From the NCBI RefSeq assembly GCF_014306135.1, contig NZ_JACRWD010000001.1, positions 930,001 to 994,000 on the forward strand: a stretch of DNA of 64,000 nucleotides. The letters run 5' to 3'. The first letter of the stretch is position 1, and each line of letters begins with the position of its first letter. This document shows, one piece after another, positions 54,863 through 63,416 of this stretch. The notes under the pieces were generated by a model. That model had not been told where the DNA came from. It saw only the letters and a list, made by a program, of their open reading frames with translations, and ran no database searches. Source of the DNA: Paraclostridium hominis (GTDB lineage: Bacteria > Bacillota > Clostridia > Peptostreptococcales > Peptostreptococcaceae). A program made the position numbers and the translations under genes.

Positions 54863-55054
54863 TTATGTATATTTAATCCAGTAATAAATTACATAAATCC
54901 AACTTAATATACCGTGAAATATAGCCCAAGGTATTGACTTCCATGCCGAATAAGAAATGACCATTGCTAGACCAGCTCCAAAAGAAAGCCCTGACTTTAC
55001 TGACTTTTGAACTACAACTTTATTATTGCTCTGATACTTTTCATTATTATTCAT
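54863..55054 (-). CDS. Small membrane protein, unknown function
   Basis: 63 residues. Charged, Asn-rich N-terminus (MNNNEKYQSNNK), then GLSFGAGLAMVISYSAWKSIPWAIFHGILSWIYVIYYWIKY, one long or two short helices with several Trp. A strong minus-strand ribosome site (TTAGGGAGGGA) supports it as a real gene. Similar small proteins occur widely in Firmicutes, but the family and role are not known to me. Confidence 0.7.
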   Translation of the reverse strand: MNNNEKYQSNNKVVVQKSVKSGLSFGAGLAMVISYSAWKSIPWAIFHGILSWIYVIYYWIKYT

Positions 55055-55236
55055 AAAAATTCCCTCCCTAAAATAAATATTAATTCAAATTTATAGTTAA
55101 TACATCTTATTTAATAAATACTTCGCTAAATTACTATGGGAAAAATAATGTCAGTAAAAATTTGGTAAAATAAAATAGATAAAATAAAATTTTTTATAAG
55201 TTAACCTCGTTATATAAGTGAAAGGAGGGAAATAAA

Positions 55237-55824
55237 TTGGCACAAACAGATGAAAAGTTAATAAAGGAATTATTACAAGGTAATGAAAGTGCAATGGAGA
55301 TTTTAGTTAAAAGATATTACGATTTAGTACATAGCTTTATTTACAGAAATACTAGTGATTATAATATAGCCTATGATATAACCCAAGATGTATTTATAAA
55401 AATGATGAAAAATATAGATAAATATCAAATAGAAAATGGGAAATTTAAAAGTTGGCTATTAAAAATTGCTGTAAATACGACAAAGGATTACTTCAGAAGT
55501 AAGACTTATAAACAAAGGACACAAAGCTATGATATATCTAATCAGGAAATAGAAGATAGAACTAACGTAGTAGATATTTTATCGAAAAAGGAAGAGGCAA
55601 TTAAGATAAAAGAAGCTATTGGAAATTTACCTAAGCTTCAAAGAGAAGCAGTTATATTAAAATATTACAATGATTTAAAAATCAAAGAAATAAGTTATAT
55701 TACAGGAGAAAATGAAAACACCATAAAATCAAGATTATTTAATGGTGTTAAAAACTTAAAAAGATTACTTGGAGGTGATAACTATGAAAAAAACACCATC
55801 AAAAATAAACAACATGAGATGTGA
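55237..55824 (+). CDS. ECF sigma factor (SigY-like operon)
   Basis: TTG start behind AAAGGAGGG. 195 residues: region 2 (about 15-85: LVKRYYDLVHSFIYRNTSDYNIAYDITQDVFIKMMKNIDKY, FKSWLLKIAVNTTKDYFR) and region 4 (about 125-180: LPKLQREAVILKYYNDLKIKEISYITGENENTIKSRLFNGVKNL). The 3' end overlaps the next gene by 41 bases. Order sigma, membrane protein, ABC ATPase, ABC permease resembles the Bacillus subtilis sigY-yxl operon, where the membrane proteins keep sigma inactive. An analogous role in peptide or envelope stress is inferred. Confidence 0.9.
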   Translation: MAQTDEKLIKELLQGNESAMEILVKRYYDLVHSFIYRNTSDYNIAYDITQDVFIKMMKNIDKYQIENGKFKSWLLKIAVNTTKDYFRSKTYKQRTQSYDISNQEIEDRTNVVDILSKKEEAIKIKEAIGNLPKLQREAVILKYYNDLKIKEISYITGENENTIKSRLFNGVKNLKRLLGGDNYEKNTIKNKQHEM

Positions 55825-56647
55825 TGATATAAATGATTATGAATTTGAAAATCTATTAGAAGAAGATTTATTGGATATAGAAAACTTTTTAGATAGTTAT
55901 GTTGTAAAAACAGTTGATGAAGAAAAAATTGATTTAACTATAGAAACATTAATAAACTACATGCCACAAAGTACAAGTGAAGATTTAGTAGTAAATAAAA
56001 ATACATACTTAGTAAATAAAATAAAGACAAATATAGAATTAATGAAAATACAATTTATGGTGTTTAATAAAATGTATATTATAGTATCATTAATACTTAC
56101 TTTAGGGGGATTGATTGGAACTATAAAATATAATTTAAATCCATATGTATATTCTTATACAATTTCACCTATACCAGTACTACTAGGGTTTGTAGAAATT
56201 TTAAGAGGAAAAGAAGAAGGAGTTTGGGAACTAGAACTTAGCTATAAATTTTCTTTTAGAGAAATAGTATTTGCTAAATTAACAATAATAGGTATTACTT
56301 CAATAGCTATAAGTTTGTTTGTTAGTTTTATATTATCAAATACTTACTCAGAAGTTAATTTATTAAAATTAATAAATACAAGCTTAATACCAATTTGTTT
56401 TATATCTACTGTTTCATTATTAACAGCATCTATATATAGAAGCATGAACAGTATAGCATTATCAACTGGAATATGGATAATATGTTCGAACATGGTAGAT
56501 AGTAATACTTTTAAAAATATTGCAAATGTAAGTAACTTAAAGCTATTTGCAATAGTAGCAATACTAGGGGTATTAACTATAATTTCGTTAAAAGTATTTT
56601 ATAAAAAAAGTATAAATTTTACAGAGTATAAGAAATTTGATTTTTAG
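55784..56647 (+). CDS. Membrane protein encoded with the ECF sigma factor, possible anti-sigma or permease-like partner
   Basis: Start at 55784 after GGAGGTGATAA; it overlaps the sigma gene end. 287 residues: an acidic cytoplasmic N-terminus of about 95 residues (YEFENLLEEDLLDIENFLDSYVVKTVDEEKIDLTIETL), then six predicted helices. The cytoplasmic part could bind sigma, as zinc-less anti-sigma factors do; the membrane part resembles ABC-2 permease-like subunits of sigY-type operons. No HxxxCxxC motif. Family not recognised with certainty. Confidence 0.72.
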   Translation: MKKTPSKINNMRCDDINDYEFENLLEEDLLDIENFLDSYVVKTVDEEKIDLTIETLINYMPQSTSEDLVVNKNTYLVNKIKTNIELMKIQFMVFNKMYIIVSLILTLGGLIGTIKYNLNPYVYSYTISPIPVLLGFVEILRGKEEGVWELELSYKFSFREIVFAKLTIIGITSIAISLFVSFILSNTYSEVNLLKLINTSLIPICFISTVSLLTASIYRSMNSIALSTGIWIICSNMVDSNTFKNIANVSNLKLFAIVAILGVLTIISLKVFYKKSINFTEYKKFDF

Positions 56648-56659
56648 GGGAGAAAAGAT

Positions 56660-57541
56660 ATGGAATTAACTTTAAAAAATATAACAAAATCATTTAAAGA
56701 TAAGGTTGCAGTAAATGATTTTAATGTAACTTTAACTAATGGAATATATGGATTATTAGGACCTAATGGAGCAGGAAAAACTTCACTTATGAGAATAATT
56801 GCAGATGTTTCAAATGCTACTAGTGGAGAGGTTTATTTAAATGGAAAAAGTAAAACTGAACTAGGAGCAGATTATAGAGATGTTTTAGGTTATTTACCAC
56901 AAGATGTGGGATTTTATAAAAGTTTTACAGCACAAAAGTTCTTAGAATATGTAGCAACATTAAAAGGAATAGATAGAGAAGAAGCTAGTGTTAAGATTGA
57001 TGAACTTTTAAAGTTTGTAAATTTAGAAAAAGATAGAAAAAGAAAAATAGGTAAGTTTTCTGGTGGAATGAAACAAAGGTTAGGTATAGCTCAAGCTCTT
57101 TTAAATGATCCAAAGATATTAATATTAGACGAGCCAACAGCAGGGCTTGATCCTAATGAAAGAATAAGATTTAAAAACTTAATATCAGAGATATCAAGAG
57201 ATAAGATTGTAATACTATCAACGCATATAGTATCTGATGTAGAATTTATAGCAAATGAAATATTGATAATGAGAAATGGAGAGTTGGTTGAAAAAGCTAC
57301 TCCAGTTGAAATATTAAATAGTATTAGAGGAAAAGTACATAGTTTAAAGATAAAGGAGGATTTATTACATAAAGTACAAAGTAAATTTAAAGTTTCTAAT
57401 ATTATAAGAGATGATGAGCATATTGTAGTTAGAGTTGTAGGAGATGAATATCCATTAATAGATGGAATTGAAGTTATAGAAGAATCACCTAATTTAGAAG
57501 ATTTATTTTTATATTACTTTGAGATTAGTACTGACTTATAA
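56660..57541 (+). CDS. ABC transporter ATP-binding protein
   Basis: 293 residues: Walker A GPNGAGKTSLM near residue 34, signature FSGGMKQRLGIAQAL, Walker B ILILDEPTAGLDPNER, switch His in LSTHIVSD, and a C-terminal ~75-residue extension typical of DrrA/CcmA-type exporters. The next gene, 12 bases on, is the permease. Together they form an ABC-2 exporter under control of the ECF sigma factor. Confidence 0.93.
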   Translation: MELTLKNITKSFKDKVAVNDFNVTLTNGIYGLLGPNGAGKTSLMRIIADVSNATSGEVYLNGKSKTELGADYRDVLGYLPQDVGFYKSFTAQKFLEYVATLKGIDREEASVKIDELLKFVNLEKDRKRKIGKFSGGMKQRLGIAQALLNDPKILILDEPTAGLDPNERIRFKNLISEISRDKIVILSTHIVSDVEFIANEILIMRNGELVEKATPVEILNSIRGKVHSLKIKEDLLHKVQSKFKVSNIIRDDEHIVVRVVGDEYPLIDGIEVIEESPNLEDLFLYYFEISTDL

Positions 57542-57553
57542 AGGGGGATAAAT

Positions 57554-58708
57554 ATGAAAGATTTAGTTAAATTTGAGTTGTATAAGATTTTTTCAAAAAA
57601 AATAGTATTAGTATTATTAGTTGGATGTATAGTAGCGTCTTTATCAAATACAGTAACAAGCTATTTAGATATAAGGTCAAAGGGATTAAGCTACTCCAGT
57701 ATACAGAAAATAGGTAAAGAATATGAAGGTAAAATCATAACAGAGAAGAAACATGATATATTTAAAAAACAATGCGGTGATTTACTTACAAAATATAATA
57801 ATGGAAAGATGCTGAGTGACAAAGAAAAAGTAAAAGCTTTTGGTATGACAGATTATTTAATATGGATCAATCCTGAATATATGATAAATGGAAAACTTTA
57901 TAAATTTGATGATATGAAAAAAGAGCTAAAAAGATTAGAAAAAGAAGGAGATACTAATAGTTACCAATATAAAGAATTAAAATATATACATGACTTAGTA
58001 TCTAAAAAAGAAACTCCGAAATATTACTTTAAGTTTGGATGGAGAGAGGCAACAAATTTTAATATGAATTGTATGTGGATATCTATATTAATACTTGTTT
58101 CTATATGTACCATATTTAGTAATGAATATCAAAGTAATACGGCATCAATAGTATTAAGTTCTAAAAATGGGCAAAAAAAATTAACTACTGCTAAGATAAT
58201 AACAGGTTTGATATTTTCTACATTTGTATTTTTAATTATGAACGGAATACAGGTGATAATACTTGCAATGCATGGATTTAAGGGGTGGGATGTACCGATG
58301 AGCTTTTTAGCATCTTATGTAAGAACTCCATATACTATGAATATAGGAACTTTCTATGTTTATGGATTGATAGTAAGTTTTATAGGTACTGTATTATTTA
58401 CATTATTAATTATGTTAGTATCATTAATAAGTAAAAATAATATGATATCTTTTGCAGTAAGTGTAGCTATGTTATTAGGTCCAGAATTTATAGGTAGATT
58501 TATGCCAACATATAATTTAACTAAGATTTTCGCAGAACTAAATATAGAAAATTTAATAGGACCAATAAGTATGTTTGGAAGTATAAGTACATATAACATA
58601 TTTGGAAAGCCAGTTTTATATTTAAATGTAATAGTTACAATAGGGATTATTAGTATACCAATAGTACTGTACTTTATTAATAGAATTGGTAAAAAACAAG
58701 TTGTATAA
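57554..58708 (+). CDS. ABC-2 type transporter permease
   Basis: 384 residues: helix near 15-35, a large extracytoplasmic domain (about 40-170), then five further helices (from MWISILILVSICTIF to the end). The ABC-2 pattern is visible in TIFSNEYQSNTASIVLSSKNGQKKLTTAKII, a coupling-helix region after the second helix. It pairs with the ATPase just upstream. Substrate unknown. A long hairpin terminates the operon. Confidence 0.85.
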   Translation: MKDLVKFELYKIFSKKIVLVLLVGCIVASLSNTVTSYLDIRSKGLSYSSIQKIGKEYEGKIITEKKHDIFKKQCGDLLTKYNNGKMLSDKEKVKAFGMTDYLIWINPEYMINGKLYKFDDMKKELKRLEKEGDTNSYQYKELKYIHDLVSKKETPKYYFKFGWREATNFNMNCMWISILILVSICTIFSNEYQSNTASIVLSSKNGQKKLTTAKIITGLIFSTFVFLIMNGIQVIILAMHGFKGWDVPMSFLASYVRTPYTMNIGTFYVYGLIVSFIGTVLFTLLIMLVSLISKNNMISFAVSVAMLLGPEFIGRFMPTYNLTKIFAELNIENLIGPISMFGSISTYNIFGKPVLYLNVIVTIGIISIPIVLYFINRIGKKQVV

Positions 58709-58734
58709 AATTAAATTATAAATAAAAAATCCAA

Positions 58735-58793
58735 TAAAAAAATATTACATAAGTAGGTTGAATCTGAAATACTCTATGTAATATTTTTTTATT
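58735..58793 (+). terminator. Terminator of the ECF/ABC operon
   Basis: AAAAATATTACATA and TATGTAATATTTTTTT with a 24-base interior. Confidence 0.85.
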
Positions 58794-58876
58794 TTTATAG
58801 GGATTAAAAATTATATGAATATAAATATTAGAAAAAATATAGAAGATATAGATATAATTTATTTTTAATAAAATAG

Positions 58877-59011
58877 GCTCTAAACTTTGGAATAAAAGCA
58901 CCTTTTGAGGTTTTAAGTTCAAACTTTATGGCAATAGAATTTGAAGAAAATGCACTTAAAGATGTATCTGGAAAGGTAGTATATGCTAAAGAATTTTTCG
59001 AAAATAGTTAA
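58877..59011 (+). pseudogene. C-terminal gene remnant
   Basis: After an in-frame TAG (58874) the frame reads ALNFGIKAPFEVLSSNF, then MAIEFEENALKDVSGKVV and AKEFFENS to a stop. The composition is protein-like and there is no start or ribosome site, so it is the tail of a lost gene, family unclear. The rest of 58709-59205 holds two terminators and AT-rich spacer. Confidence 0.45.
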
Positions 59012-59041
59012 TTATAAAATTAATTAATAATAAAAGTTAAT

Positions 59042-59092
59042 AAAAACTTCTTTAGAAAATGTCTATAGTATATTTTAAAGAAGTTTTTTTAT
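59042..59092 (+). terminator. Terminator after the remnant
   Basis: AAAACTTCTTTA and TAAAGAAGTTTTTTT. Confidence 0.85.
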
Positions 59093-59205
59093 TTATGTAT
59101 TTTATCTTACAAAAAAGTAACTTTAATGTAATCTAGATAAATACTAAAAAAAATAGAATTGATATATTATTATTACATAAACAAAAGGAAAGGTAGCAGA
59201 TAAAT

Positions 59206-60147
59206 ATGGAAATGTTAAAAATAAATAATATATCAAAAGAAAACTTAAAATTGTTATTTTTAACTAGTACTCTTTTAGTGGCAAGCTTAGGATGTGTAAT
59301 TATATTACATATAGTGTTAGCTAATAAACTGGAAGTAAAAAAAGCTGATTATCCATTTGTATTAAACTATATATCTTCAAATTATAATTACGTGAAAAAA
59401 CAACAAGTAGAAGTTATAGAAAATACATTAAATAAAGCTGGATACGATTATGATAAAACTGCATTTGAAATATTAAATATAAATAATGAAGGAAAATATG
59501 TAATAAAAAACTCAGAATTTAATAAGGTAGCAAAAAAGTTAAACTTAAGAAAGGTTAAGTTAAATAACGATGAAACATTAATAGTACCAAGATTTGATAA
59601 TAAAAGATATAAGAAAAATATAAGTAAATTTACTAATTTTGAAATAGGTCTTTATAATCTAAAAGTAAAAGGTATAGCAGATGGTAAAATACTTCCAAAA
59701 GGGATTGGGATATGGATTGTAGTAGTAACTGACAATTTATATTCTCAATTAGAAAAAGATGATGGAAATATCAAATATTATGTAAATGGGTATAAATATT
59801 ACAACTGGGAGTCTAGTGCAAGTTTAGATGAGAAAATACAAAATAAATTAGGGAAAATATCAATAAATAATTATGAAAGAAGACAAGTATACGACTCTTT
59901 ATTAAGCTTGCCTAAGATATATGAAGATAGCATTAAAATTAATAATAAATGGCTACTTATAGACAATTTGGTTGGAGTTTTATTGTTTATATGTAGTTGG
60001 AAATTTTTATATTTTAAATTATTTACAGATTTTACAACTGATAAATTAAAGAATAAAAATTTACCAAATTTAAGTTTATTATATACTAAGACTTGTAAAT
60101 CTTTAAATGTTGGAGTCAAGCCAAAAATTTCACTTCATACGTCTTAA
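59206..60147 (+). CDS. Truncated FtsX/BceB-type permease-like membrane protein
   Basis: 313 residues: a membrane helix near 15-38, an extracytoplasmic region (about 40-245) with ISSNYNYVKKQQVEVIENTL and NEFNKVAKKLNLRKV-type segments, and a second helix near 250-270 followed by YFKLFTDFTTDKLKNKNLPN. In BceB-like permeases such a helix is followed by a cytoplasmic loop (D-xEDK-KxxxLxxxG-SxxE) and more helices; here the frame ends in unrelated-looking residues. I read it as a permease fragment cut near a former frameshift or deletion, with no ATPase adjacent. It could still be expressed (ribosome site GGAAAGG). Confidence 0.6.
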   Translation: MEMLKINNISKENLKLLFLTSTLLVASLGCVIILHIVLANKLEVKKADYPFVLNYISSNYNYVKKQQVEVIENTLNKAGYDYDKTAFEILNINNEGKYVIKNSEFNKVAKKLNLRKVKLNNDETLIVPRFDNKRYKKNISKFTNFEIGLYNLKVKGIADGKILPKGIGIWIVVVTDNLYSQLEKDDGNIKYYVNGYKYYNWESSASLDEKIQNKLGKISINNYERRQVYDSLLSLPKIYEDSIKINNKWLLIDNLVGVLLFICSWKFLYFKLFTDFTTDKLKNKNLPNLSLLYTKTCKSLNVGVKPKISLHTS

Positions 60148-60150
60148 GAT

Positions 60151-60198
60151 AAAAAGCTTATTTGAAGTAGACATAATCTATTTCAAATAAGCTTTTTT
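60151..60198 (-). terminator. Bidirectional terminator
   Basis: AAAAAGCTTATTTGAA and TTTCAAATAAGCTTTTTTT between convergent genes. Confidence 0.9.
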
Positions 60199-60878
60199 TA
60201 TATATACAAGATACTTAAAGCTATAAGCAATTGTGCTATATAGTAAATTAAAAGGTTAAGAACTGCTATAAACTTAGGACAATCTTTATAAAAGTAGTCA
60301 AATGATAATATTAAATCTGATAAAACAAATAATAATGCACCAATTGTGATCCATATAACATAAGGGTTATAAAAGTTGCTAGAAAAGTATAAATTTAAAG
60401 ATTGAATAAACATAAAGCTAATTACAACTGAATAAAAAGCTACATAATAAAAGGAATCTTTAAAATCAAGTTTTTTTATAGACTTTAAAATAAATAAAAC
60501 TACAAATGCTAGTAAAAAAGTAAATAGTATAGTGTCAAAGCCAAAGTTACTAAGATATATAAATCCTAGTGAAAAAAATACATGAGCTAGACTAAAACTT
60601 AAAAGACCATAGATAAAAAATTTACTTATATGATTTTTATCTTCATTTTTAAATATAAGAAATATATCTCCAAATAGAGAAAATAAAAGACCTAAAAGAA
60701 TAAAAATAAAATAAATAAAATTGCTACTTTTTTCTAAATATCCACTTATAGCTATAGTTACAAAGAGTATACTAGTTATAGTCTTAAAAATACCTCTAAA
60801 ATTTTTATGAGGTTTATATGTAAAATATAAAAGAATAACTAGAGATAATAACATTAAAAGTACTAATGAATAAGTCAT
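60198..60878 (-). CDS. YhhN/TMEM86-like membrane protein
   Basis: The start is set at 60878 after the minus-strand TAGGAGGGAT; a longer frame upstream has no ribosome site. 226 residues, eight predicted helices. Family marks: LLFSLFGDIFLIFKNE, FFIYGLLSFSLAHVFFSLGF and IGALLFVLSDLILSFDYF, where the repeated S-D motif is the YhhN signature. Eukaryotic TMEM86 members hydrolyse lysoplasmalogens. Clostridia contain plasmalogens, so a lipid-ether hydrolase role is plausible but inferred. Confidence 0.88.
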   Translation of the reverse strand: MTYSLVLLMLLSLVILLYFTYKPHKNFRGIFKTITSILFVTIAISGYLEKSSNFIYFIFILLGLLFSLFGDIFLIFKNEDKNHISKFFIYGLLSFSLAHVFFSLGFIYLSNFGFDTILFTFLLAFVVLFILKSIKKLDFKDSFYYVAFYSVVISFMFIQSLNLYFSSNFYNPYVIWITIGALLFVLSDLILSFDYFYKDCPKFIAVLNLLIYYIAQLLIALSILYI

Positions 60879-61015
60879 AAAATCCCTCCTAATAACTAAA
60901 ATACTACTATATAAATATGTTAACATAAATAAACATAGTTCTTGAAAATAAAATAATTTTAATGTAATGTATTATTGTGTGCAATTTTAAGAATAAACTT
61001 TAAGGAGAAATAAAA

Positions 61016-61729
61016 GTGACATATATAAATGCAAAGAGTAAATATTTAATAAATGTAAAAAACATTAATATAAAACATAAATTTGATAAACTAGTAACTA
61101 AATCTGTTAGTTTAACAGATGATCAAGTTAAAGAATGTATAGAATATGCAAAAAAATGTATAGACGAATCTAAAGATTATAAAAAACTAGTTCCATCATC
61201 TATTAAAGATGAAAAATTACAAAAGCAAATAGGAGAGCAGATGATATTTGCTCAAAAAATAGGAGAATGTGGAGTATTAAATTACTTTAAATATAGAGGA
61301 CTTAAGCCTGAAGTGTTAAAAAGTAAAAAAATAGGTATAAAAACTTGTATAGATAAAGATATACATAATAGACTTATAATAGATAAAAAGGAATTTGATT
61401 CAAATAATAAAGAAAATTACTATATAGGTGTACATTTAAACTTAGAAGTAGAAGATAAAAAACATCCTATTAAGAAATACTTAGTTAAAAATCTTTATGA
61501 TATAAAAAGAGTACAAGTATATGGATACTTAGAAGCTAGATTTTTAGATAGTTTAAGATATGAAACTATAACTAAAAAAGATGGGAAAAAAGAATATAAG
61601 TTTTATACTAAAAAAGCTTCTAATTATGATAAAAAAGATAGATATGCAAAAATTAAAAGTGAATGTAAATGGTATTATCTCGATAGAATGATGGATATAG
61701 AAGGTTTGGTAATGAAAATTAAAAAATAA
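61016..61729 (+). CDS. Hypothetical soluble protein, lysine-rich
   Basis: GTG start with AAGGAGAAA upstream. 237 residues, no signal or membrane helix, very rich in Lys, Tyr and Asp. Segments SLTDDQVKECIEYAKKCIDESKDY, GECGVLNYFKYRGLKPEVLKSKK, DKDIHNRLIIDKKEFDSNNKENYYIGVHL and KSECKWYYLDRMMDIEGL. The alternating beta pattern in the middle, with Asp and Lys residues, could suit a nuclease-like fold, but no family is recognised. Monocistronic with its own terminator. Confidence 0.7.
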   Translation: MTYINAKSKYLINVKNINIKHKFDKLVTKSVSLTDDQVKECIEYAKKCIDESKDYKKLVPSSIKDEKLQKQIGEQMIFAQKIGECGVLNYFKYRGLKPEVLKSKKIGIKTCIDKDIHNRLIIDKKEFDSNNKENYYIGVHLNLEVEDKKHPIKKYLVKNLYDIKRVQVYGYLEARFLDSLRYETITKKDGKKEYKFYTKKASNYDKKDRYAKIKSECKWYYLDRMMDIEGLVMKIKK

Positions 61730-61735
61730 TTATTT

Positions 61736-61778
61736 AAAAATGCTTTGGTTGACTAATTTGTTAATCAAAGCATTTTTT
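61736..61778 (+). terminator. Terminator after the lysine-rich protein gene
   Basis: AAAAATGCTTTGGTT and AATCAAAGCATTTTTT. Confidence 0.9.
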
Positions 61779-61865
61779 ATTTTATAAATTTTAGATTCTA
61801 ACTTTATATTTTGATGAGTATATATTTATAAAGCTCAATATTTATAAAATAAAGGGGAAGTGTAT

Positions 61866-63098
61866 ATGGAATTTGAAATAATAGATGGAATAAATAATAT
61901 AAATTTAGATATGATAGCTACAGTTGCATTAGGAAGTTTACTTTTACTATTTGGTAATTTTCTAAAAAGAAAAATAAAATTATTAGAAAAATTTTGCATA
62001 CCAGGACCAGTAATTGGAGGATTGTTATTTGCAATTATTATTTTTATATTAAAAACCTCTAATATGCTAAATATATCTATGGATACAACACTTCAATCGC
62101 CTTTCATGATAGCTTTTTTTACAACAATAGGATTAGGAGCTAGCTTTAATTTGCTAAAAAAAGGAGGTAAACTACTTATAATATATTGGATTTTATGTGG
62201 ATTACTTTCAATAGCACAAAATTTAATAGGAGTTATAGGCGCTAAAATTACAAATATAAATCCTTTAATAGGTATAATGTGTGGGGCTGTTTCTATGGAA
62301 GGTGGTCATGGAGCTGCAGCATCTTTTGGTGCAACGATAGAATCCTTAGGAGTAAATGGCGCAATTACAATAGGTATGGCAGCTGCTACATTTGGTATAA
62401 TGTGTGGAGGACTTATAGGTGGACCTATATCCAGATATTTGATAGATAAATATAAATTAACACCAAATGAAAATGAAATTAATAACAATGTTTCAGTAGA
62501 AGACGTAGCTGGTATAAAACTTAGTGATTCTTTTAATTCAAATACTATGATTGTACAAATAGCAGTAATAGCATCTTGTATGACTGTAGGAAGTGTAGTT
62601 GGAACTTGGTTTTCATCTGTAACTAAAATAGTGCTTCCAGGATATGTTGGGGCTATGTTTATAGCAGTAATATTTAGAAATATAAATGATAGATTTAAAA
62701 TAATTGATTTAGATTTGTATTCAATTGATATAATAAGTAATATTTGCTTAGGAATATTTTTAACCATGGCGTTAATGACTATAAAATTATGGGAACTGTC
62801 AGGATTAGCAGGACCTATGATAGTAATAGTAGCATCTCAAGTTATATTTATAGCATTATATGGAGTGTTTATAGCATTTAGGGTATTAGGGAAAGACTTT
62901 GATGCAGCTATAATGGTTTCAGGAATGTTAGGTCATGGATTAGGTGCAACGCCAAATGCATTAGCTAATATAAATTCAGTAACATCAAAATATGGTAATT
63001 CAACTAAAGCATTTTTGATAGTTCCATTAGTAGGGGCATTCTTAATAGACTTAGTAGCCATACCAACAATAGTAACATTTATAAATTTCTTTAGTTAA
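61866..63098 (+). CDS. gltS: Sodium/glutamate symporter (GltS family)
   Basis: Start ATG 61866, seven bases after AAGGGGAA; an in-frame GTG lies just upstream. 410 residues in two inverted repeats. First: FCIPGPVIGGLLFAI, GLGASFNLLKKGGKLL, and GAVSMEGGHGAAASFG (re-entrant loop with Gly-rich motif). Second: LSGLAGPMIVIVASQV, VSGMLGHGLGATPNALANINSVTSKYG (second re-entrant loop). These are the GltS hallmarks. It imports glutamate with Na+. Monocistronic, followed by a terminator. Confidence 0.95.
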   Translation: MEFEIIDGINNINLDMIATVALGSLLLLFGNFLKRKIKLLEKFCIPGPVIGGLLFAIIIFILKTSNMLNISMDTTLQSPFMIAFFTTIGLGASFNLLKKGGKLLIIYWILCGLLSIAQNLIGVIGAKITNINPLIGIMCGAVSMEGGHGAAASFGATIESLGVNGAITIGMAAATFGIMCGGLIGGPISRYLIDKYKLTPNENEINNNVSVEDVAGIKLSDSFNSNTMIVQIAVIASCMTVGSVVGTWFSSVTKIVLPGYVGAMFIAVIFRNINDRFKIIDLDLYSIDIISNICLGIFLTMALMTIKLWELSGLAGPMIVIVASQVIFIALYGVFIAFRVLGKDFDAAIMVSGMLGHGLGATPNALANINSVTSKYGNSTKAFLIVPLVGAFLIDLVAIPTIVTFINFFS

Positions 63099-63100
63099 CG

Positions 63101-63132
63101 AAAAAACACCTATCAAAAGATAGGTGTTTTTT
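63101..63132 (+). terminator. gltS terminator
   Basis: AAAAAACACCTATC-AAAA-GATAGGTGTTTTTT. Confidence 0.95.
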
Positions 63133-63325
63133 ATGGGCTAGCGTATACTTATGTCTGAGCATAAGTTCCCACTAAAAGTTAGTATAATACAAAATATGAT
63201 TTTTGTAAACAAATAAATTTATTTGAAAAATTTAAAAAACTAAAAACCTTGAAATAGCTAAGTAAATTAAAATTAAAAAATTAATTTAAAAAAATAGTAG
63301 ATTAAAAATTCTAAAAGTGGTGTAT

Positions 63326-63373
63326 ATACAATATGTAGTATAAGGAAAAGGAAAAATAACTACATATTGTATT
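63326..63373 (+). promoter_or_regulatory. Pair of NrdR boxes
   Basis: Box 1 ATACAATATGTAGTAT (63326-63341), box 2 AACTACATATTGTATT (63358-63373). Their centres are 32 bases apart, about three helical turns. Both fit the NrdR pattern (acaCwATATwTwGtgt-like); being reverse complements they also form a 14-bp inverted repeat. The stretch 63133-63325 has a small hairpin (ACTTATG/CATAAGT) and a TATAAT near 63183 but no gene. Confidence 0.72.
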
Positions 63374-63416
63374 TTGAAAGTGAATTTATTTATCTATTTT
63401 GTAAAGGTGGGAAAAA

